The notes beneath the pieces were generated by a model. The model was given only the letters and a program-made list of their open reading frames with translations. It searched no databases and was not told the origin of the DNA. DNA of 13,119 nucleotides from an uncultured Clostridium sp. (GTDB lineage Bacteria > Bacillota > Clostridia > Clostridiales > Clostridiaceae), in assembly GCA_946575275.1 (NCBI GenBank), contig CAMNZV010000024.1, forward strand, positions 1 through 13,119. The letters are read 5' to 3'. Positions 6,856-13,119 of the stretch are shown in pieces (position 1 is the stretch's first letter; each line of letters starts with the position of its first letter). The position numbers and the translations under genes are program-made.

Positions 6856-8182
6856 ACTTTGCCCAATCGTGTTTTGCATCCCTCATCATCTCAAGTGCTG
6901 CTGTTTTTCCCTCTCCAACAACTCTTTCAATATTAATTCTTTTAATTGGTCCAAAACTTTTATCTAATGAAAATTCTTCCTTACCTATTATTACCCAAAG
7001 AACCTTTTTATTTATTGGTTTTACTGTTAATTCCTTTTCACCAAGACCATCTGTAAAGTATATCAATATTGAATTTCTTAGGTTCTTTTCTCTCATGTAT
7101 TTAAATACTGGCGAAAAAGCTGTTGATCCATTATTTGATAATCTATTTTTAATATCCATCCTACTATTTAATGGATATATCCTCCTAATTTCATTATCAC
7201 ACTCTATTACAGTTATATAGCCATCTCTATTTTTTGTTATTTCTAAAACTTCTAATACTATATTTTTATAATCTTCATTTGTCATACTTGCACTTATATC
7301 AATAGCTAAAATAACCTCTGGAATTACTTTAGGTAGCCTTCCTCTAAGGTCCAATCTTTCCGGTTGTCTCCTATCTCTTCTTGTAATTGTTTTTTTATAG
7401 CTTGCCTTTATTGACGGTAGCATATTTTTAAGTATTTCCTGCCAATTTAACTCTGCTTTCCTTTTAAACCCACTAATTATGTCCCTTATATCCTTAGGCT
7501 GCTTTTCATCTGATATACTTATGGCTATTTTTTTTATATTATTTTCAATTATTTCCTCACTAGTATCTATTTCTTCCCATATATTATGAACCTTGCCTAT
7601 TTCAATTTCCCTTTTTATACTATCCTTATTTAAATTATCTATAATCCTTTGAGGCTTTTTGTTTAATGCCTTGTAAATTACCTCTGCATATTCTTCTATT
7701 GATTTTCCACTTCTAATATCTATATTTAGTTCTCTTCTTAAAGAATCAATTTTTATAATATCTGTTGGAAGATTTCTAATATATTGATTAACTGATATAT
7801 CTAATGCTAGGTTAACAGCTTCATTACTATATTTTTGTCTTAAATTTATACTTCTTGTATAATGATAATACATCATATGATAAATTTCATGTTTTAATAA
7901 GGCTGCTACCTCCTTTTTATTGTACTTCAATAATAACAAAGGATTAAAATACATTATAAACCCATTATTATTAGGTTTAGTAGCCATTGGAAAAGTTATA
8001 TCAATCCTTATATCCCTTACAATTTGAAGCATAAAGTTTCCAAAGAAGCTATCTTCTCCATCTATCATGTGTATTATTATATCATTAACATACTCAAAAA
8101 AATCTCTTTTATAGTATTTATCAAGGTCTGAAATATCATTAATGTTACTTATTCTTTTAAGTAATTCAATTCTATCCATCAT
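6854..8182 (-). CDS. DUF2201-type protein: HExxH metallopeptidase-like domain plus VWA domain (442 aa)
   Basis: Two modules are visible. The N-terminal half has a zinc-peptidase-like motif H98-E-I-Y-H102, followed by NLALDISVNQYI (124-135), the N-x-A-x-D-x-x-x-N pattern typical of the DUF2201 N-terminal family. The C-terminal half is a von Willebrand A domain with a complete MIDAS metal site: DISAS (D295, S297, S299), T354 and D378 (FTDG). A charged, basic linker joins them (about residues 260-285, rich in R and K). Such VWA proteins work with MoxR AAA+ ATPases, and here the ATPase gene is directly upstream, 8 nt apart, with the GGTGATAAT ribosome binding site overlapping the upstream stop codon. 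The start is ATG 8182 or the next codon. Whether the HExxH site cuts protein is not known. No signal peptide, so cytoplasmic. Confidence 0.9.
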   Translation of the reverse strand: MMDRIELLKRISNINDISDLDKYYKRDFFEYVNDIIIHMIDGEDSFFGNFMLQIVRDIRIDITFPMATKPNNNGFIMYFNPLLLLKYNKKEVAALLKHEIYHMMYYHYTRSINLRQKYSNEAVNLALDISVNQYIRNLPTDIIKIDSLRRELNIDIRSGKSIEEYAEVIYKALNKKPQRIIDNLNKDSIKREIEIGKVHNIWEEIDTSEEIIENNIKKIAISISDEKQPKDIRDIISGFKRKAELNWQEILKNMLPSIKASYKKTITRRDRRQPERLDLRGRLPKVIPEVILAIDISASMTNEDYKNIVLEVLEITKNRDGYITVIECDNEIRRIYPLNSRMDIKNRLSNNGSTAFSPVFKYMREKNLRNSILIYFTDGLGEKELTVKPINKKVLWVIIGKEEFSLDKSFGPIKRINIERVVGEGKTAALEMMRDAKHDWAK

Positions 8183-8190
8183 ATTATCAC

Positions 8191-9276
8191 CTACACATCA
8201 ACATATATTCCAAAATAGCTATTAATAAATTCTTCACAGTCCAATAACTTATTATAAAATTCTTTATTTCCATCTCTTTTAATTTCCTTCATTATTCCAA
8301 GTCTTAAGTCTCTTGGGTATATTGAAAGAAGCTGTGAAAAAATATTTATATTCTTATCAGTCTGATTATTTAAAGCATATCTCAAAGCATTTTTTGAAAA
8401 TAGGTATAATCTTGAATGTGCCTCCTTTTCAAAATCTTCTTTTAAATAAACTGGCAATACATCATAGGCAAATAAATCCTCAACCTTTATTATTGGTTTC
8501 TTTCCTTGTGAGATATAATTAATAAAATCTGTTGCTATACTTATTCCAACATTACCACGTACAACATTTAAAAATATATCCTTAGAATATGCTTCCTTGT
8601 TATTTTTATAAATTCTATATGCCTTTGATATTCTTTCCCAACTTCTTGGAGTTGCCTTTATATGCTCCTTTGAATTTAAAACATGTAAATAGCTTGGAAA
8701 CTCTCCTAAAAAATCTAATATATCATAATCTATATTTCCACTATCAAATCCCCAATTTAGCCATTCCTTAATATCTGAATCCATGTCAATCCATACAAAT
8801 CTATCCTCTTGGGCTGGATCCATATCTACTACTTGATAATCACTATCTTCAAAGTTATCATATCTATTTGAAGGGTTCATTGCAGCTATTATTTTAACAT
8901 TGTCTGGAAGATCAAACCCATTAATTTCTCTATTTAGTATAAGGTTCATAAGTTCTTGCATAACAGTGTGGTCACACCTGTTTAATTCATCTATAAATAA
9001 TATTATATCCTTTATATGTTCTTCACTTAAGCTTTTAATCCTTGCTAATTTATAGTGAATTGCATATAGTGTCTTATAATCCTTTACTATTGGCAATCCA
9101 CCAATTTCCCCCTCTTTAAGCAAATTTGCATCTATAGTAACTAATTCAAGGTTGTTTTCCCTTGCAATTTGTGAAATTAGAGCAGTTTTTCCAATACCGC
9201 TTTCGCCTATAATTAAGGGAACATCTCCACATTCTAAAATTAATTTTACTGTCTTCATTACCTCTGTATATTTCAT
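8191..9276 (-). CDS. MoxR-type AAA+ ATPase (361 aa)
   Basis: An ATP-driven remodelling enzyme. Walker A is GESGIGKT (24-31), Walker B is IILFIDE (91-97) with LNR after it as is usual in MoxR proteins, sensor 1 is N134 in AAMNPSNRY, and an arginine-finger-like EDRF follows at about residues 157-160. After the AAA+ core, the last third (about 230-361) is helical and lacks motifs I recognise. MoxR ATPases act with VWA-domain partners to mature or disassemble protein complexes or to insert metals, and the VWA partner is the next gene. ATG 9276 is preceded by GGGGATG, and the upstream repeat-protein stop is 15 nt away. This is the middle gene of a three-gene operon, so the three products are likely to be needed in fixed proportion. 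Confidence 0.92.
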   Translation of the reverse strand: MKYTEVMKTVKLILECGDVPLIIGESGIGKTALISQIARENNLELVTIDANLLKEGEIGGLPIVKDYKTLYAIHYKLARIKSLSEEHIKDIILFIDELNRCDHTVMQELMNLILNREINGFDLPDNVKIIAAMNPSNRYDNFEDSDYQVVDMDPAQEDRFVWIDMDSDIKEWLNWGFDSGNIDYDILDFLGEFPSYLHVLNSKEHIKATPRSWERISKAYRIYKNNKEAYSKDIFLNVVRGNVGISIATDFINYISQGKKPIIKVEDLFAYDVLPVYLKEDFEKEAHSRLYLFSKNALRYALNNQTDKNINIFSQLLSIYPRDLRLGIMKEIKRDGNKEFYNKLLDCEEFINSYFGIYVDV

Positions 9277-9291
9277 GCTAACATCCCCAAT

Positions 9292-10068
9292 CTATTTTGA
9301 AAGATTATAATCAACTAGTATCTTTTTTGTTCTTTTATTTCCATATTCAAATATAAACTTAATTTTGTCCATCTCTAGAATATCCAATTCTAAAAAATCA
9401 ATCATATATTTTGTTGACATATCATCCTTATTTATTTTATCTATTAAAACTTCAATTACATCACTAGGTGAAATTGAATAATATACATATTTAACTACAT
9501 TTATATTTTCAAAAATAAGTTTTTTTAGTTCATCCATACTATAACTAGCTATAAAATTTATAGCCTCTGCACTTTCCTTAATTGCTGCTATTTTTATATT
9601 AAGACTTGGATTTTTGATAAACTTAATTGCACCCCAATAATTCTTAATTGCTAATAATTGTACCTCCTCTGATGGATTATTAATATACTTTATAGCATCA
9701 TAATCCTTATTTACAGCTATTTTACACAGCTCATCTTCTTGATTATCTATATATTGCATTGCCCATCCCTTAGCTGTAACAGCTGCCTTTTTAACCCTAT
9801 ATGATGGATTTTTAATAAAAGATACAGCATTCCAAAGAAGGGTAACTGCTAACACTGATAAATCCTCTTCAAGGTTCTCTATATACTTTACAGCTAATGG
9901 ATTGCTTTTAATTGCCATTTCCTTTTCCTTATAGCTAGGTTCTTTTATAAATTTAATTACAATTCCATTTCTAGTTAAGGCAATGCTTTTTAATTCATCA
10001 CTTGGATTTTCAATTTCTTCAAGTATCATAGGATTTTCTCTTAATTGTCTCTCTAATGCTTTATCCAT
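9292..10068 (-). CDS. Protein of 22-residue helical repeats, first gene of the MoxR-VWA operon (258 aa)
   Basis: I do not recognise a named family with certainty; the closest memory is DUF4116-like repeats. From residue 12 the protein is a run of 22-residue units beginning at 12, 34, 56, 78, 100, 122, 144 and 166, with a weaker ninth from 188. The consensus is roughly N-P-x-A-I-x-[FY]-I-x-N-P-S-x-E-x-x-x-x-A-I-x-x, which suggests two short helices per unit stacked into an open solenoid for binding a protein or peptide. The C-terminal 50 residues (about 210-258) are not repetitive. There is no signal peptide or membrane segment. The start ATG 10068 has GGAAGTGAT upstream. It leads the operon with the MoxR ATPase (15-nt gap), so it is a candidate substrate adaptor or target of the ATPase. 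Function is unknown. Confidence 0.82.
   Translation of the reverse strand: MDKALERQLRENPMILEEIENPSDELKSIALTRNGIVIKFIKEPSYKEKEMAIKSNPLAVKYIENLEEDLSVLAVTLLWNAVSFIKNPSYRVKKAAVTAKGWAMQYIDNQEDELCKIAVNKDYDAIKYINNPSEEVQLLAIKNYWGAIKFIKNPSLNIKIAAIKESAEAINFIASYSMDELKKLIFENINVVKYVYYSISPSDVIEVLIDKINKDDMSTKYMIDFLELDILEMDKIKFIFEYGNKRTKKILVDYNLSK
9508..10035 (-). repeat. Eight tandem 66-bp (22-aa) coding repeats
   Basis: The repeats lie inside the first gene of the MoxR-VWA operon. Unit length is exactly 22 codons with no gaps over eight units, marked by FIKEPS, YIENLE, FIKNPS, YIDNQE, YINNPS and FIKNPS. The DNA itself is diverged, so the repeats are ancient and kept at protein level rather than being recent duplications. 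Confidence 0.8.
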
Positions 10069-10100
10069 TATATATCACTTCCTTTATTATTAATTCTAAA

Positions 10101-10126
10101 CAAAAAGAGGCCTATACGCCCCTTTT
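10101..10126 (-). terminator. Terminator after relQ
   Basis: A 9-bp stem (10103-10111 with 10118-10126, one G-U pair) with a 6-nt loop, followed on the minus strand by TTTTTG. The first arm includes the last bases of the relQ stop codon. It is of moderate strength, and the MoxR-VWA operon begins only 35-60 nt beyond it. Confidence 0.75.
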
Positions 10127-10916
10127 AATCTTTAAACTTATCTACTTCTTTTACAATCATATTTAATAAATTATTTAATTCTGAAACTTCTCCATCCTCT
10201 ATTAATTTATTAAGAACTTTTTCATATCTACTTCCCTCTGCAAATCTTCCTAAGGCGTTTAATGTTAGAATCTTGCTCATTATGTTTGAAATTATGTCAG
10301 ATTTTACTTCAAATAATTTTTGTGCATCCTTTATTTCATCCTTTATTTCCAGCATTTCCTCATCTAATTTAAAGGCAGCATCTGCTGCACTTTTTAATTT
10401 TTCTTTTAAATCCATTGGCAATTGTTGCTTATATTTATAATTTAAAGAATGTTCGATGGTAGCCCAAAAATTCATTGCTAATGTTCTTATTTGAAATTCT
10501 GCAAGAATTTCATAAAAGCCACCTGCCATATTAACAGGATATTTTATTATCATATGATAACTCCTGTAACCACTTACCTTTACATTTCTAACATAATCCT
10601 TTTCATATAATATTTTCATGTCTTTTCTTTCTCTAAGAAGTGCAACAACTCTGTCTATGTCATCAACAAATTGACACATTATTCTTATTCCTGCAATATC
10701 CTCAAGCTCATAACCTACTCTATCTATAGGAATCCCAAACTTATTTGCTTTTTCAAGTATGCTTGAAACTTCTTTTACTCTACCTGTAACAAACTCTATT
10801 GGAGAATATTCATTTTTCCTTCTATACTCTTTTCTTATACTTTTTAATTTAACCTTTATTTCTTCAACAGCCTGCTCATAAGGCATTAAGAAGCTTTTCC
10901 AATTGCTTATTGTCAT
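10125..10916 (-). CDS. relQ: Small alarmone synthetase RelQ/SAS1-type (p)ppGpp synthase (263 aa)
   Basis: Transfers pyrophosphate from ATP to GDP or GTP, making (p)ppGpp, the stringent-response alarmone; a synthetase-only protein with no hydrolase domain. Motifs closely match Bacillus YjbM/RelQ: SPIEFVTGRVK (38-48), DIAGIRIMCQFVDD (73-86), the G-loop-type SGYRSYH (115-121) and EFQIRTLAMNFWATIEHS (140-157). The C-terminus runs about 50 residues beyond the roughly 211-aa Bacillus protein (residues 211-263); its function is unknown. Start chosen at ATG 10916: AAGGGTG (10923-10929) is 6 nt before it, while the upstream in-frame GTG 10925 and ATG 10922 overlap or crowd that site; this start also aligns with the YjbM N-terminus. 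It has its own promoter and terminator and is divergent from the DUF2225-type gene. Confidence 0.95.
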   Translation of the reverse strand: MTISNWKSFLMPYEQAVEEIKVKLKSIRKEYRRKNEYSPIEFVTGRVKEVSSILEKANKFGIPIDRVGYELEDIAGIRIMCQFVDDIDRVVALLRERKDMKILYEKDYVRNVKVSGYRSYHMIIKYPVNMAGGFYEILAEFQIRTLAMNFWATIEHSLNYKYKQQLPMDLKEKLKSAADAAFKLDEEMLEIKDEIKDAQKLFEVKSDIISNIMSKILTLNALGRFAEGSRYEKVLNKLIEDGEVSELNNLLNMIVKEVDKFKD

Positions 10917-10953
10917 ACTCATCACCCTTAACTACAATGATTCTCCTACTATT

Positions 10954-10962
10954 ATTATATCA
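10954..10962 (-). promoter_or_regulatory. Extended -10 promoter of relQ
   Basis: TGATATAAT on the minus strand fits TGnTATAAT exactly. No good -35 lies 16-18 nt upstream, which is acceptable for an extended -10 promoter. The start would be near 10947, about 30 nt before the start codon. Confidence 0.65.
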
Positions 10963-10989
10963 AAAACTTTTTATTTTCACATAGCAATA

Positions 10990-10998
10990 TGATATAAT
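10990..10998 (+). promoter_or_regulatory. Extended -10 promoter of the DUF2225-type gene
   Basis: TGATATAAT on the plus strand, the same 9 bases as the divergent relQ -10, 27 bp away. The -35 region is weak (TTTATT at 10970-10975). The start would be near 11005, with AAGGAG (11030-11035) before the ATG. Confidence 0.65.
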
Positions 10999-11041
10999 TA
11001 TTCTAAAAGAATTATGTAAATTTATATACAAGGAGAATTAT

Positions 11042-11740
11042 ATGGATACAAAAGCTCAAAATAACGATATTTCTAATGATATTTATGATAAATCAGTTAC
11101 TTGTCCCGTATGTGGAAATGTTTTTAAAACAAAAGTAGTTAAAGTAAATTCACCAAGAATCCTTTCTAAAGATTCAGATTCCTTTATTAGGTATTCTGGA
11201 ATAAATCCGTACCTTTACGAGGTATGGGTATGCAATAGCTGTGGATATTCTGCTGCTAAAAGTGACTTTGAAAAAATAAAAACCTTTCAAAAAGACTTAA
11301 TTAAAAAATCTATAACTACTAAATGGAAACCTAGAGTTTACCCTGATATTATGACAATAGACCTTGCTATTGAAAAATTCAAATTAGCCTTGTTATCTTC
11401 TATAACATGCGAAAAGACAAAAGGATCTATTGGAATGTTACTACTTAAAATCTCTTGGTTATATAGACTTAAAGAAGATTCTGATAACGAAGAAATTTTC
11501 TTAAAAGATGCCTTAGAGACCTTAAATCAAGCTTATTCTCTTGAAAACTTTCCAATATGTGGTTTAACTCGTGATGCTTTTTCTTACTTACTTGGTGACT
11601 TATCAAGACGAGCTGGCAGGGAAGAAGATGCCTTAAGATGGTATTCTACTGTAATTACTACTCCTGGTGTTTCACCTAGAGTTAAGGAAATGGCACGTTC
11701 TGGTAGAGATTTAATTAAAGAACATCAATCTAATTCCTGA
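11042..11740 (+). CDS. DUF2225-family protein: zinc-ribbon plus TPR-like helices (232 aa)
   Basis: The N-terminal part has two CxxC pairs, CPVC (21-24) and CNSC (64-67), likely to hold a structural zinc, with a conserved-looking segment INPYLYEVWVC between them. The C-terminal half is helical, with TPR-like units (for example LKISWLYRLKE, and YLLGDLSRRAGREEDALRWY near residues 183-202). This order matches the DUF2225 family, found widely in Firmicutes and of unknown function. Residues before 20 are polar and probably disordered; there is no membrane segment. AAGGAG precedes ATG 11042. It is divergent from relQ and probably monocistronic, ending at a hairpin. A regulatory or adaptor role is possible, but I see no DNA-binding or catalytic motif. 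Confidence 0.85.
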   Translation: MDTKAQNNDISNDIYDKSVTCPVCGNVFKTKVVKVNSPRILSKDSDSFIRYSGINPYLYEVWVCNSCGYSAAKSDFEKIKTFQKDLIKKSITTKWKPRVYPDIMTIDLAIEKFKLALLSSITCEKTKGSIGMLLLKISWLYRLKEDSDNEEIFLKDALETLNQAYSLENFPICGLTRDAFSYLLGDLSRRAGREEDALRWYSTVITTPGVSPRVKEMARSGRDLIKEHQSNS

Positions 11741-11753
11741 AACTTTAAAAAGA

Positions 11754-11788
11754 GCTAAGCTTTAATGTTTTTCCCATTAAAGCTTAGC
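11754..11788. terminator. Terminator between the convergent DUF2225-type and metallophosphoesterase genes
   Basis: A perfect 14-bp stem (11754-11767 with 11775-11788), loop TTTTTCC. The minus-strand direction has a good T-run (CTCTTTTTA), so it mainly ends the metallophosphoesterase operon. The plus-strand tail is only CCTTCTATTCT, so it is weaker for the DUF2225-type gene. Confidence 0.85.
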
Positions 11789-11792
11789 CCTT

Positions 11793-12482
11793 CTATTCTA
11801 AAATTTTCTTTGGGCAAAAATTCAAATAATCTGATGAAGTAATATTATATTCTATTTGTCCAATTAAGCCATCTAATACCCTACCTAATGCATTGCCATG
11901 TAAATGTCCATAAATAACCTTGGAAACATTATATTCCTTAAAGATTTTTGTAAATTCCGATTCCTGGAACTTTTCATTAGTTGGTGGATAATGTATCATT
12001 ACAATAAACTTTTCAAAACCTTTGTGTTTGGCACTATCTAAGGATAACCTAAGCCTAATAACCTCTCTTTTAAATATCTTATCATCTTTTTCTGTATATT
12101 TATCTGAGCCTTCACATATCCAGCCCCTAGTTCCACATATTGCATATTCATTATAAGAATAAAAATTATTTTGAATAAATTTTATTGTATTAAAGGATTT
12201 ATTTAATTTACTTATACTTCCCCACCAAAAATCATGGTTTCCCTTTGAAATTATTTTTTTACCTGGAAGTTCATCTATCCATGACAAATCTCTTTGACTA
12301 TCACTTTCCTTTAGTGCCCAGGAAATATCACCAGCAATTAAAACAGTATCATCACTACCAATTAATTTGTACCAATTTTCCTTTATCTTTTCTTCATGGT
12401 TTATCCAATTGTCACCAAATATATCCATAGGTTTATCTAAATTAAACCCTAAATGTAAATCTGATATTGCATATAATGCCAT
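11793..12482 (-). CDS. Calcineurin-like metallophosphoesterase (229 aa)
   Basis: All five metal-binding blocks of the calcineurin-like phosphoesterase fold are present: DLH (D8, H10), GDISW (D52), GNHD (81-84), H164 in MIHYPP, and GHLHG (192-196, H193 and H195). It would hold two metal ions and hydrolyse a phosphomono- or phosphodiester; the substrate cannot be told from sequence. The pattern, with DLHLGF at the start and GNHDFWWGS, is like the stand-alone cytoplasmic predicted phosphohydrolases of COG1768. Length is normal for that group. ATG 12482 has AAAGGTGA upstream. It is the last gene of the FliK-like/FlhB-like operon (16-nt gap), but its link to those genes is unclear. Confidence 0.93.
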   Translation of the reverse strand: MALYAISDLHLGFNLDKPMDIFGDNWINHEEKIKENWYKLIGSDDTVLIAGDISWALKESDSQRDLSWIDELPGKKIISKGNHDFWWGSISKLNKSFNTIKFIQNNFYSYNEYAICGTRGWICEGSDKYTEKDDKIFKREVIRLRLSLDSAKHKGFEKFIVMIHYPPTNEKFQESEFTKIFKEYNVSKVIYGHLHGNALGRVLDGLIGQIEYNITSSDYLNFCPKKILE

Positions 12483-12498
12483 TTAAAATTCACCTTTC

Positions 12499-12762
12499 CT
12501 ATTTTGTAATTTTCTCATCTAAATCTGTTATATATGCAATAACACTTGCTACAGCTTCATATAATTCTGGTGGAATAGCATCGTTTATATCCACATTGCA
12601 AAGCAAATCAGCTAGCTCCTTATTGTATACAATTGGTACCTTATTTTCTTCAGCCTTTGCAATAATATTTTCAGCTATCTGTCCCATACCTGCTGCTGTA
12701 ACCTGTGGTGCATCATAGTTTTCTTCATATCTAAGGGCTGCTGCTTTTTTTCTCTGTTGCAT
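12499..12762 (-). CDS. Stand-alone FlhB/YscU cytoplasmic-domain-like protein (YlqH-type, 87 aa)
   Basis: It resembles only the C-terminal cytoplasmic (export-switch) domain of FlhB/YscU. Recognisable parts are KKAAALRYE (5-13), AKAEENKVPIVYNKELADLL (35-54) and IPPELYEAVASVIAYI (63-78). FlhB itself has a membrane domain and an autocleaved NPTH; here both are missing, and the protein begins just where the cleaved fragment would begin. Bacillus has the same kind of gene (ylqH) beside ylqG. It therefore cannot be an export gate alone; it could compete with or mimic FlhB, or have a separate use. Its start ATG 12762 has GGATGTGAT upstream, and the FliK-like gene ends 12 nt before it. Function unknown. 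Confidence 0.88.
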   Translation of the reverse strand: MQQRKKAAALRYEENYDAPQVTAAGMGQIAENIIAKAEENKVPIVYNKELADLLCNVDINDAIPPELYEAVASVIAYITDLDEKITK

Positions 12763-12774
12763 GTTATCACATCC

Positions 12775-13119
12775 TTATACTCTTCTATCAATTGTTGTAT
12801 TAGACCCTGTATTAAAAAAGTCTCTACAGTTAACTATATTTACTTCTTCTTTCTTTTCAGATACAGAAATATTAACTAAATATCCTATACTTGCAAGTCC
12901 TACAGCTAATGATTCTTTCCCCTTACTTAAAAGTTTAACATAATTTTTATTACATTTCATTTCTAAATTCATTATTTGGTCTGCTATAGATATATATCCA
13001 TCTATTTCACCTAAATTTACAGTCTTAACAGAAACAACTAGCTTAACATTGTTTTTATCAATAATTTTGCCATCTTTTCTATCGTCCTTTATAATTAATT
13101 TACAAGGGTATTCATTTTC
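12775..13119 (-). CDS. FliK-like C-terminal region (YlqG-type protein), 5' end outside the window
   Basis: An open frame runs from beyond the right edge to the TAA at 12775; 114 codons are visible. The piece has the beta-alpha-beta look of the FliK C-terminal (hook-length control) domain: LGEIDGYISIADQIMNLEMK, then a helix SKGKESLAVGLASIGYLVN, then a strand ISVSEKKEEVNIVN. The visible ATG at 12972 is internal and is not the start. It precedes a stand-alone FlhB-domain gene, the same pairing as ylqG-ylqH of Bacillus. In flagella, FliK contacts FlhB to switch export substrate, so the pair probably contact each other too. The domain call rests on pattern and context, not on strong motifs. Confidence 0.65.
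   Translation of the reverse strand, partial: ENEYPCKLIIKDDRKDGKIIDKNNVKLVVSVKTVNLGEIDGYISIADQIMNLEMKCNKNYVKLLSKGKESLAVGLASIGYLVNISVSEKKEEVNIVNCRDFFNTGSNTTIDRRV

Noticed and set aside
6764..6967. Plus-strand frame starting inside the HesB-like gene.
   Set aside because: It crosses the terminator hairpin and runs antisense into the VWA gene; no sign of coding.
8313..8771. Two plus-strand frames antisense to the MoxR gene.
   Set aside because: Shadows of the ATPase gene without ribosome binding sites or recognisable motifs.
6854..10068. Calling the MoxR-VWA cassette an anti-phage defence system.
   Set aside because: No nuclease, toxin or other effector domain and no defence-island neighbours are visible; the surroundings look like core chromosome, so defence is only one of several options.
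10069..10100. A promoter just before the repeat-protein gene (TATAAT-like text next to the ATG).
   Set aside because: The only TATAAT-like match overlaps the start codon, so transcription would begin inside the gene; no usable -35/-10 pair was found.
12245..12943. Plus-strand frames antisense to the metallophosphoesterase, FlhB-like and FliK-like genes.
   Set aside because: The opposite strand has clear families; these frames have hydrophobic, random-looking text.
12775..12972. A separate 65-residue gene starting at ATG 12972.
   Set aside because: The same frame stays open to the window edge (49 more codons) and there is no ribosome binding site before 12972, so it is the end of a longer gene.
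1..13119. CRISPR arrays, tRNA or rRNA genes, insertion sequences, attachment sites or prophage genes.
   Set aside because: No regularly spaced direct repeats, no cloverleaf sequence and no transposase, integrase or phage-like protein was seen on either strand.

Overview
The window looks like chromosomal core sequence from a low-GC Gram-positive anaerobe, most likely Clostridium sensu stricto. Reasons: very AT-rich intergenic DNA, AGGAGG/GGTGA-type ribosome binding sites, sigma-A promoters with 16-17 bp spacers, a T-box leader in front of leuS, a reverse-type rubrerythrin, and a RelQ that closely resembles Bacillus YjbM. I see no insertion sequence, phage gene, CRISPR array, tRNA or rRNA. The species cannot be named from sequence alone.

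Layout, left to right. (1) 1-1975, minus: a TPR protein followed by an HscC-type Hsp70 whose 3' part lies outside the window. (2) 2046-2761, minus: reverse rubrerythrin with its own promoter, a PerR-like operator inside that promoter, and a strong terminator. (3) 2806-5599, plus: leuS behind a T-box riboswitch whose specifier codon reads CUU (Leu), ending in an 18-bp bidirectional terminator. (4) 5600-6804: a Rossmann-fold methyltransferase-like protein (minus) divergent from a small HesB/IscA-like protein with a Cys-rich tail (plus). (5) 6854-10068, minus: a tight three-gene cassette made of a protein of 22-residue repeats, a MoxR-type AAA+ ATPase, and a HExxH plus VWA protein. (6) 10101-11740: relQ (minus), divergent from a DUF2225-type zinc/TPR-like protein (plus), with two back-to-back extended -10 promoters. 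(7) 11754-13119, minus: the C-terminal end of a FliK-like protein, a stand-alone FlhB cytoplasmic-domain protein, and a calcineurin-like metallophosphoesterase.

Functional themes are stress and homeostasis: chaperone (HscC/TPR), peroxide defence (rubrerythrin), Fe-S-related (HesB-like), alarmone synthesis (RelQ), and a likely ATP-driven remodelling machine (MoxR/VWA). leuS is controlled by uncharged tRNA-Leu. The least understood part is the MoxR-VWA cassette with its repeat-protein partner; it is the best candidate for an undescribed system, although a function in defence, cofactor insertion or protein quality control cannot be decided from sequence.
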